DNA of 64,000 nucleotides, taken from NCBI RefSeq assembly GCF_900176115.1, contig NZ_FWWR01000009.1, positions 806,001 to 870,000 of the forward strand. Direction: 5' to 3'. This stretch comes from Peptoniphilus asaccharolyticus DSM 20463. GTDB lineage: Bacteria; Bacillota; Clostridia; Tissierellales; Peptoniphilaceae. This document shows positions 23,733 through 30,809 of the stretch, in pieces. The position numbers and the translations under genes are program-made. Positions within the stretch are counted from its first letter, which is position 1. Each line of letters begins with the position of its first letter. The notes under the pieces are model-generated. The model saw only the letters and a program-made list of their open reading frames with translations. It had not been told where the DNA came from and searched no databases.

Positions 23733-24675
23733 ATATATCCTCCCATCTCTTCGAACTATATTTTTTATTCTTTCTACACACTGTTCCATCTTCTAAAACT
23801 TCCACATTGCTGCGAGACGCCATCTCAAGTTGAACTGCTTCAAATTGCTCTTTTGATATTATTCCTTCATAGTGATTCTTATTCAAATACTGATTCTCGA
23901 AGCCGCCGGAATCGGCAATTGCCACATCTCCTATATACTTATGCCTAGTAAATGTGGATTCAATTTCTTTTTTTGCTCCAGTGGTCTTTTCCTTTCGGCG
24001 ATTTAATACCGTTTGTTTCCAATCTCTTTATAATTCCGCCAATACTGTACACTTCCAAATACCAGTTGAAGATATTTCTGAACACATTCTCCTGCTCATC
24101 GTTTATGACAAGCATACCGTGTTTATCTTTTTTATATCCATAGCAAGGACGATTATATAATCCCGATGTATCGTTCTCTGCCCTCTTCTTCATTCCCCAT
24201 CGTATATTTTCGCTTCTCCATTTATTTTCAGACTGTTCACAGGCTTCAATCACACTGATAAGTAATTCATCGCCAATTGCTTCTGTATCAATCTTATCTC
24301 TTTCAAAAATAATTCTTTTTCCTGCTGCACGAATCTTCCGGATAGCTTCCAGACATTCCTGTGTATCACGTCCAAATCGGCTGATGCTTTTTGTAAGAAT
24401 AATATCAATGCTCCCGTTCTCACATTCACTTATCATCCTATTGAATTCGGTTCTAGATGTTGCTGTTTTAGCAGAAGTAACATCTAGAAAAATATCTGCT
24501 ACAAACCAAGTCCTATGAGCTGATGCCAATCTAGTAAGTCCTGATACTTGTGTAGCCAAGCTCTCCATTTGTTCCTTACGGTTTGAGCATAGATACCAAC
24601 AGCATAATCCCTAATCACTCTCCGAGGTTGTATCACTGTTATATTTTCAGGAATTCTATTTAGTTCATCCAAACT
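23722..24675 (-). pseudogene. Large serine recombinase (resolvase/TnpX type), decayed
   Basis: Fragments in three frames are collinear. TTG near 24673 starts SLDELNRIPENITVIQPRRV-IRDYAVGIYA (the Y-x-R-x-S catalytic start is damaged by a small deletion about 24580-24595). The frame from 24568 carries IDIILTKSISRFGRDTQEC, the usual resolvase core, then the recombinase domain (GMKKRAENDTSGLYNRPCYGY). At the A7 run near 23967 the frame shifts; the rest (FTRHKYIGDVAIADSGGF …) ends at 23722. The catalytic serine segment is lost, so excision by this enzyme is unlikely. It was probably the original integrase of the island. Confidence 0.8.
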
Positions 24676-25143
24676 CGAGTCCTATTTCAACTTTAGTATA
24701 ATTAAATCATTTATTTAGCATAATGATTATTAGTCTATTCTCGTAATTCTTAATCAAAAAAATTTGACAATAATTCTATTCTCTCCATACACTAAAAAGC
24801 CTATTTGACAATAGTCCTACAGTCTCGGCACGAGAAAAAAGTAGTTCTATAGTCACAGCCACCTATTTCCAGTGGTCAGAACTATTGTCAAACGCTTTAA
24901 AAGCATAATTTAAACCCGCTGTCCAAACCTATGCATTTTTCTCTAAATCCTTTGATTTCAATGCTTTTCTATACTTTTTCTTCTTACTTTCTTGACAGTA
25001 GAACTATAGTCTCCACATGAAATTATTAGGCTATTTCATGCATAATCGGTTATAGCACTATTTTTCAATGGTTATAGCATCTTTTATTGTTCTTAATCAT
25101 CTACTCAGTCCTCTTGCGAAAGTATGCTATTTTATTAGATTAT
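24676..25143. other. Non-coding stretch with repeated TTGACAATAGT motifs
   Basis: No gene is seen. A motif TTTGACAATAGTtCTA…AGTC recurs in both orientations at about 24763, 24804, 24841, 24877 (inverted) and 24992. Likely a decayed regulatory or promoter region of the island. Confidence 0.5.
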
Positions 25144-25410
25144 TCATTTAATAGTCTTTTCAATTCTAGATTGAAATTCTTCCTCTTGTTCTAGTTCATA
25201 CTCTTCTTAAATCTCTGCTTCATATTTGTAGTCTTTCAAAAACACATGATCATCAAACGAAAAGTCTGACAAATTGTCCATGCCACAAAACTTCCACACA
25301 CTTCTCTTTTGTGCAATATCGAAGATGTTGTTGGTTTCATTGGTGGCTCTGTCTTCGGTATACTTATGAAGCAATAATTTCTTATAAATAGCAAGTCTTA
25401 ACTGCGGCAT
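25144..25410 (-). pseudogene. Small hypothetical protein, probably cut by an in-frame stop
   Basis: ATG 25410, right after traX, gives 67 residues (MPQLRLAIYKKLLLHKYTED…) to TAA 25207. The same frame then stays open for 20 acidic residues (EEYELEQEEEFQSRIEKTIK) to TGA 25144, which suggests one nonsense change in an 88-aa gene. No good ribosome site, so it may be the end of a longer lost gene or be coupled to traX. Family not recognised. Confidence 0.35.
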
Positions 25411-25412
25411 AA

Positions 25413-26174
25413 TTAGAGATTAAAGTAAAAACGAATAATCCCAATTATTAAAAGATGGACTGGATAGAAGAGATAATTGAACCATTTGTACTGTTTACCC
25501 CTCTTGCCATTGTATGTTATGGTCATAGCAAATCCTAAGAATGAATATAGCTCCTTGATTATAGAAATATATCCAATTGCAGCACTCATCACAGGTCTAT
25601 CGTAGAAAATATAGAAAACATATGCAAGGATAATTGCGTGGTAATCGTAGTCAAGGCTAAGTAGCATCGCCAAAAGTCCGAATGTCATCACGATTACAAC
25701 AGAAATTCCGTACCAAAGAAATTTATTTTTTACCTTGCCTTTAAACTCATCGATTATCCAAACCGTTACTAGGCAAAGGGCTAATGTGAACATTATATTG
25801 TTCCAATTTGGATTGTAAAACACTTTTGAAGTGAATATATCGAATGGAACTTCTGCAATAATTCCAAATAAAATTAAATTTATAAGATATTTTTTCGTAT
25901 TCCTGGTTTTGAAAAATCCTTCAACAACGAAAAATATAAATATTGGAAAGGCAATCCTTCCTAGAATTGAAAATATATTTGAAATATATAGAAGCGCTCC
26001 TTTGCCATCTAAAAGCGGTGCTACTACCCCGTTATTTACATGGTCTATTAGCATTGAAAGAAATGCAATATACTTGAGTTGCGCACCATTTAAAATCTGA
26101 AACTTCTTTATTTTTTCTCTATTAAAACGTCTATTTAAATCCATCAATTTTTCCTCTTTTACGATTTCGCTCAT
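25413..26174 (-). CDS. TraX-family membrane protein, 253 aa
   Basis: TraX-like acyltransferase-type membrane protein; in the F plasmid TraX acetylates pilin, and chromosomal or ICE copies are common in Firmicutes. Diagnostic segment LNGAQLKYIAFLSMLIDHVN at about 33-52, then GRIAFPIFIFFVVEGFFKT with eight or so membrane helices, ending YLFYPVHLLIIGIIR, a hallmark of the family. ATG 26174 is chosen since GTGAGGAG lies 7-9 bases before it. It is cargo of the island; no other transfer gene remains. Confidence 0.88.
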   Translation of the reverse strand: MSEIVKEEKLMDLNRRFNREKIKKFQILNGAQLKYIAFLSMLIDHVNNGVVAPLLDGKGALLYISNIFSILGRIAFPIFIFFVVEGFFKTRNTKKYLINLILFGIIAEVPFDIFTSKVFYNPNWNNIMFTLALCLVTVWIIDEFKGKVKNKFLWYGISVVIVMTFGLLAMLLSLDYDYHAIILAYVFYIFYDRPVMSAAIGYISIIKELYSFLGFAMTITYNGKRGKQYKWFNYLFYPVHLLIIGIIRFYFNL

Positions 26175-26442
26175 TTTGGTTCTCCTCACTTACTAAAATG
26201 TGTAAGCAATAATCCAATAAATATTATACCAGATAGCTTGTTTTTTTAACGGTTTGGGTGATTCTAGTCCTGCACTTTTGACATCAAACAGACAGTCTCC
26301 ACATGGGACGAGCTGATACCATAGCTTACATTGGCACATTCTGTTGACTTAATAGTTCTTGGGAACATATCACCCATGTTTTTATATCTTTGTCAGTTCT
26401 TGGGAACATATCACTTTTATTAGTATAACAACCCATATTATC
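26175..26442. other. Intergenic region upstream of traX with a 20-bp direct repeat
   Basis: No gene is seen. It carries the traX ribosome site and promoter region and, nearer the DUF262 gene end, two copies of a 20-bp repeat. GACAGTCTCCACATG near 26288 repeats part of the motif at 25006-25019. Confidence 0.45.
26354..26414. repeat. Two identical 20-bp direct repeats, 41 bp apart
   Basis: AGTTCTTGGGAACATATCAC at 26354-26373 and again at 26395-26414. Each contains the partial palindrome GTTC-TTGG-GAAC. They lie just after the stop of the DUF262 gene. Confidence 0.65.
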
Positions 26443-28197
26443 CTAAAGCAGAACTGCACTTAACTGTTTTTTTAGAAGCGCTTTTCTCTCCTCTATAAAC
26501 TTTGGATAATTTTCATATGAGTAGTCCATATCTGGCAGATAATTCACAGTCCTATACTGAATCTTATCTGTATCTGTAGGATGTTGTTCGTTAAACCACT
26601 CATCAAAATCAGTAGCAAGCTTCTCTTCATTAAGCTGTGCAGCAAGAAGCTGAAGGTTACTTATATCATTAACCGTTGCAATGTACCAATCTAATTGTTC
26701 CTCAGGAACACCATGTTTTTGGAGATAAGTTTTTGTAAATTTGCTCTTCGGATACATATGATCTTCATGGAATTTATTACTGAAATCTAGTGATGGATAT
26801 AGCAACATAAGAGTTGAAAGTGTGTCACTCTTTCCATATTTAAGTTTCAAAAGGAACTCCTCGATATCTTCATCCGTGAACTGTATGGATTTATTTGTAC
26901 CTTTAAACTTGTCGATGATACTGTCTAATGGAAACTCATTTGTTCCGTTCACTTTGAGAATTTCACGAATTGGTCTAATAACATTATCTGGTTGTCCACT
27001 GAATGTCTTCTTTAACAGAGAACGTATAAGCCACTTCTTTATTTTATCCTTATTATTCTTGTTTGTCCCTGAATCAACAAAGTTATCCGGCATACCATTA
27101 ATAAAAAGGTAATATGCAATTGGAATCAGTGCATTATTTGATGTTAGTGTTTCACCTGAATAACCAAATGATGAAACCAAAAGAACCGCCTGTTTAATAG
27201 CTTTCTTTATATTATCCCAATTGTTTTCAATTTTAGTCATGTTTTGTTTGTTAAAATTGTCCACCTTAAAAGCAATATCCGTAAAATCGCTAAGAACCAG
27301 TGCCGTCTTCAGCACAAAATCTTTATTGATTTTAAACCCTTCTCCTACTGCATTTACATCATCTACAAATTCAATAATTTCTTCTCTAGCATCATGGTTT
27401 TCCCACTGTGCGGAAGCTATGGATAAAAGCAAGTCAGAGTAACTTAGAGGTGTCCCTCCACTGTTGACTCTAATAAATATATTTAAAACTTTATCTAGTT
27501 TTACCGTCTTCTCTCTATAATAACTAATTGTGCCAACTTTATTAATAATGTTATATAGCTTAGACAGAGCATTAATAGCGAATATTGTCTGTTCTTCTGT
27601 ATACTCAAACTCCTTTGAAAAGCCTATATTTTTAGTGACAAACATCGCAACGTCACCATCTTGTTTCATATTAAGGATTTCACCGACTTCGAACCAGTAT
27701 GTATTTTCATCATTTTGCACTTCTTTATTTGTAAGAAATTTGAACTCATACTCGTTACTACTGTCCGTAGGATTCGATAGTAAGTTTAAGTATAATTTCC
27801 TAGTTGGGTATGCATCCTGATTTTTCTTTGCCATATATTTAAGTTTATAGGCATATGTTCCCTTAAGCCCTATATAAATTGAGGTGAGACGTTGCTGTCC
27901 ATCAAGAACAGCTGTCACGCCATCCAAACCTTTTAAATCGACTTTCTTATTATGCGCACCTTTATACTCATGATAATTTCTAATAAACCCGTAAAAGTCA
28001 TAGTCGTTTACGTGTTCCTTACTTATCTCCCAGAAAAGGAATGTCCCAATTGAATAGTCACGCATAAGCGAATCAAACAAAGCTTCAATCTGATCAGTAT
28101 CCCAAACATATTCTCGCTGAATAGATGGTAAAACATACTTATTTGCGGTAATATCTTTCATTACTTCAGCTATTGTTAATGGTGTCTCATAAGCCAT
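26443..28197 (-). CDS. DUF262/DUF1524 protein (GmrSD-type nuclease-like, candidate defence gene), 584 aa
   Basis: The DUF262 half shows LPSIQREYVWDTDQIEALFD (about 23-42), FLFWEIS, and the nucleotidase-like VLDGQQRLTSIYIGL (about 96-110), then IFIRVNSGGTPLSYSDLL. The C-terminal DUF1524 half has an HNH-type core FHEDHMYPKSKF … VNDISNLQLLAAQLNEEK, about 480-540. GmrSD and relatives (type IV restriction, BrxU, SspE) pair these domains to cleave modified phage DNA; here both are in one chain. It is the only island gene of such type and is full length, which suggests selection. Substrate not known. Confidence 0.88.
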   Translation of the reverse strand: MAYETPLTIAEVMKDITANKYVLPSIQREYVWDTDQIEALFDSLMRDYSIGTFLFWEISKEHVNDYDFYGFIRNYHEYKGAHNKKVDLKGLDGVTAVLDGQQRLTSIYIGLKGTYAYKLKYMAKKNQDAYPTRKLYLNLLSNPTDSSNEYEFKFLTNKEVQNDENTYWFEVGEILNMKQDGDVAMFVTKNIGFSKEFEYTEEQTIFAINALSKLYNIINKVGTISYYREKTVKLDKVLNIFIRVNSGGTPLSYSDLLLSIASAQWENHDAREEIIEFVDDVNAVGEGFKINKDFVLKTALVLSDFTDIAFKVDNFNKQNMTKIENNWDNIKKAIKQAVLLVSSFGYSGETLTSNNALIPIAYYLFINGMPDNFVDSGTNKNNKDKIKKWLIRSLLKKTFSGQPDNVIRPIREILKVNGTNEFPLDSIIDKFKGTNKSIQFTDEDIEEFLLKLKYGKSDTLSTLMLLYPSLDFSNKFHEDHMYPKSKFTKTYLQKHGVPEEQLDWYIATVNDISNLQLLAAQLNEEKLATDFDEWFNEQHPTDTDKIQYRTVNYLPDMDYSYENYPKFIEERKALLKKQLSAVLL

Positions 28198-28272
28198 AAT
28201 ATTCCTCCCTTAGGTTTATTTATATTTCACATAAATTAACTCTATGTCTTAACCATATTGGCACTTATTTTT

Positions 28273-29535
28273 CTAATTAACCCTGCTCAACTGGCAGATG
28301 CATTCGCAATGCACGCTGTTACAAAACATATCAACCGGCTGGATTTTTTCTACTTTATAATCTTTGAAAAGCTTTAGGTCTTTGGCTTGTGTGGATGGGT
28401 TGCATGAAACGTATACTATTCTCTCTGGTTGCAATTCGTTTATCTTTTCAATTACACTCTCGTCAACACCAGCTCTTGGCGGGTCCAACATTATTTTGTT
28501 AAATCTTGTGCCTTCTTCAACCAGTTTATCTATCACATCTTCAACTTTTCCCGCAATAAATCTAGTGTTATATTTGCCGTTTAGTTCTGAGTTTTGTCTA
28601 GCGTTTTCAACCGCCGCCCCAACAACTTCCACACCGACAACTTCTTTTGCTCCTGTCATCAACAAACTTATCGAACCTATTCCGCTATACAAGTCCATAA
28701 CCACATCATCAGGCTTGATTTCCATATAGTTTACCGCTGTTTTGTATAGTTTTTCTGTTTGAATTCTGTTTACTTGGAAAAATGATTCTGCTGAAAGTCT
28801 GAATTTAAATCCGCATAGTTCATCTTCAATATAATCTTCTCCGTATACTTTTTTAAATTCTCTTCCAAATCTAAATCTTGAATTCTTTCTGTAATTTATA
28901 AATAAACTCTTCAAATTCAAATCCAATAACTCACTTAAAAGTCCATTCACTTTTTTGACTTCTGTCTTGGTTATAAGTACAATCATAAGCTCTGACACAT
29001 TGTTTTGTCTGACTACTATCTCGTCAACACTTTTAAGGTCTTTCCAATTTCTTAAAACGTCTATTGCTTTGTTCATCTCTTTTTCAGCTATCAAACATCT
29101 TTTCACTTCAACAAGTGTATTGCTGTTTTTGGCGTAGTATCCCAATTTGCCATCTTCTACTTTGAGCTGAATGTGATTTCTATAATAAAATGGGTTTTCC
29201 ATACCTATTGTAGGCTCTACCTTAGTATCCACTCCACCTATTTTTTGCATAGTCGCAGACACATTGTCTCTCTTCCACTTCTTTTGCATAGAATATTTAT
29301 ATTCTAAAAAGTCACATCCTCCGCATTTTTTAGAATATGGGCATTTTGACTCAACTCTATCTATAGACGGTTCTATGATTTCTGTTATTCTACCTATATC
29401 AAATTTCTTTTTCGACTCCGTAACTTCAAAAGAGACGGTGTCTCCTATTACGCCACCGTCTAAAAATAATGATTTGCCTTCGTATCTGCCAAATCCTCTT
29501 CCCTTATGATCAAAATCTATAATCTTAACGTCCAT
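28273..29535 (-). CDS. rlmD: 23S rRNA (uracil-5-)-methyltransferase RlmD/RumA, 420 aa
   Basis: SAM-dependent m5U methylation of 23S rRNA (or tRNA in some Firmicutes paralogues). N-terminal TRAM domain (GGVIGDTVSFEVTESKKKFD), Fe-S cluster cysteines CPYSKKCGGCDFLEY (about 63-77), SAM site MDLYSGIGSISLLM, catalytic YVSCNPSTQAKDL (nucleophilic Cys) and LDPPRAGVD. The extreme C-terminus EC-ICQLSRVN overlaps the island junction. It overlaps cvfB by 11 bases and ends the topB operon. Family length is normal, so the insertion left the enzyme whole. Confidence 0.93.
   Translation of the reverse strand: MDVKIIDFDHKGRGFGRYEGKSLFLDGGVIGDTVSFEVTESKKKFDIGRITEIIEPSIDRVESKCPYSKKCGGCDFLEYKYSMQKKWKRDNVSATMQKIGGVDTKVEPTIGMENPFYYRNHIQLKVEDGKLGYYAKNSNTLVEVKRCLIAEKEMNKAIDVLRNWKDLKSVDEIVVRQNNVSELMIVLITKTEVKKVNGLLSELLDLNLKSLFINYRKNSRFRFGREFKKVYGEDYIEDELCGFKFRLSAESFFQVNRIQTEKLYKTAVNYMEIKPDDVVMDLYSGIGSISLLMTGAKEVVGVEVVGAAVENARQNSELNGKYNTRFIAGKVEDVIDKLVEEGTRFNKIMLDPPRAGVDESVIEKINELQPERIVYVSCNPSTQAKDLKLFKDYKVEKIQPVDMFCNSVHCECICQLSRVN
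28280..28309 (-). repeat. Right att-like direct repeat within the rlmD 3' end
   Basis: The living rlmD ends here. After the repeat the reading frame uses island DNA for its last codons (GTT AAT TAG, giving V-N-stop) instead of the GTA TAG found at the left copy. The insertion thus rebuilt the gene end. Confidence 0.85.
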
Positions 29536-30337
29536 GTCTCAACTCAATCTTATTAGGATATAAATCTATCTTTCTCAATCTATAAAGAGTTCCTTCAGCT
29601 CTCTTGAAAGCTGATTTTGAAAGTCCTGTAACTGCCTTTATTATCTCAGGGTCAGTCTTATCTCCAATGTTTAGAACTCCATCGTTGTCTTCTATCATCT
29701 CAAGCAACATATCAGCATCTGAGTGCATTTGCTTATATGCTTTTTCTCTAAGTGTTAGAGTGATTCTGTTGTCTTTTAAAATTCTTTGAATTCTAGCTTC
29801 AACTTCGTCCCCAACTTTATAAATTCCTTTAAGTTCTTCTTTTAAAACAAGTCCGTCATATTTTCCATCTATGGCAACATGAGCTCCTCTTGCATCTAAA
29901 AGATATATTGTACCTTTTACAATATCGTTCACTTTGAACTTATCATTTTTCTTAAGCTTTTCTTTTATATTCATAGTTACACAATATCTATCTGACTTGT
30001 CTATATAAAGAGCCATTAGATATGAACCTCCAACGTCTATTCTGCCGGCTCTTTCTTGGTATGGTAGGAATATATCTTTATCAAGACCGATATCTACAAA
30101 GTATCCAACTCCAGCCTTTCCAACTACCTTTAATTCTTTAATTTCGCCAACTTCTATATATGGCTTGTCTAAAGTTGCAACTCTTCTGTCTTTTGAAGTG
30201 TCGTAAATAAATGCACTAACCACTTCGCCAACTTCAAGGTCTCTCTTTTCTTTTAATTCAATTTCTTCTCTACCATCAGTAAGTATTACATTCGGTCTTG
30301 CTTTTTTTACTGTTAATTTGTGTCTACCTAGTTTCAT
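29525..30337 (-). CDS. cvfB: CvfB/YitL-like S1-domain RNA-binding protein, 270 aa
   Basis: RNA-binding regulator first described as conserved virulence factor B in Staphylococcus aureus. Three S1-type OB folds in order (for instance GKAGVGYFVDIGLDKDIFLP; KGTIYLLDARGAHVAIDGKY), then a C-terminal winged helix (DGVLNIGDKTDPEIIKAVTG, SKSAFKRAEGTLYRLRKI). Cytosolic. It overlaps the hypothetical gene upstream by 14 bases and rlmD downstream by 11, so translation is coupled. Confidence in the family is high; the role in this species is inferred. Confidence 0.9.
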   Translation of the reverse strand: MKLGRHKLTVKKARPNVILTDGREEIELKEKRDLEVGEVVSAFIYDTSKDRRVATLDKPYIEVGEIKELKVVGKAGVGYFVDIGLDKDIFLPYQERAGRIDVGGSYLMALYIDKSDRYCVTMNIKEKLKKNDKFKVNDIVKGTIYLLDARGAHVAIDGKYDGLVLKEELKGIYKVGDEVEARIQRILKDNRITLTLREKAYKQMHSDADMLLEMIEDNDGVLNIGDKTDPEIIKAVTGLSKSAFKRAEGTLYRLRKIDLYPNKIELRHGR

Positions 30338-30809
30338 AGTCCCTCTTTCTGTTTATACTATCTCTTATAACTGGAAAAATTCTAACACTCTTCAATGTTT
30401 CTATTCCTAACTCATAGAATTCATCTAATACCGCCAAATCTGCAATGAGTTTAAATGCTGCTGATACATTATTCAGTATGTAAAGTTGTGTCAATAACAT
30501 ACCGAATTTTATAGCTTCAATACTTTTTGTATCTCTCATAAGTAAAATTGAAAGTCCTACTAATTTATCTTCTTTAAAATCTTCTAAAGAAAATAGTCTA
30601 CTCGTAAATTCATTCCATATATTTTCTGCTCTATGATATTTAAAATACTCTGTAAACTCTTCGATTGATTCTTTGTCACGTTCATAGTAGTCCATGACTG
30701 CTTTTAATAATTCTTCCGTTCCCGTTCTATCTTCCACTGCCCTATATTCTGCAAAGTCAGTTCGCCCTTCTACCATAAGCTTTTGGTATATTGAATCTTT
30801 TCTACTCAT
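30324..30809 (-). CDS. Hypothetical protein, 161 aa, all-helical
   Basis: Sits between topB (8-base overlap) and cvfB (14-base overlap), so it is translated with them. It is predicted all-helical and acidic with no signal peptide, cysteine motif or membrane helix (a mildly hydrophobic helix MLLTQLYILNNVSAAFKLIADL is near the middle). Family not recognised. Coupling to a topoisomerase and an RNA-binding protein is the only clue to a role. Confidence 0.7.
   Translation of the reverse strand: MSRKDSIYQKLMVEGRTDFAEYRAVEDRTGTEELLKAVMDYYERDKESIEEFTEYFKYHRAENIWNEFTSRLFSLEDFKEDKLVGLSILLMRDTKSIEAIKFGMLLTQLYILNNVSAAFKLIADLAVLDEFYELGIETLKSVRIFPVIRDSINRKRDYETR

Larger units (their letters stand above)
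21871..28309. mobile_element. Degraded genomic island inserted at the 3' end of rlmD, about 6.4 kb
   Basis: Flanked by a 30-bp direct repeat, 21871-21900 and 28280-28309, 29 of 30 identical, which is the coding end of rlmD (…CECICQLSRV). Inside are a decayed serine recombinase, a membrane zinc-ribbon protein with a frameshift, TraX, a DUF262/DUF1524 protein and an IS30-type insertion. The gene content is that of an integrative element reduced by decay. The 3' end of rumA/rlmD is a known integration hotspot for such elements in streptococci. Confidence 0.8.

Noticed and set aside
26354-26414. Two repeats as a mini CRISPR array
   Set aside because: Only two 20-bp units with a 21-bp gap, shorter than normal repeats and spacers, and no cas gene in the window.
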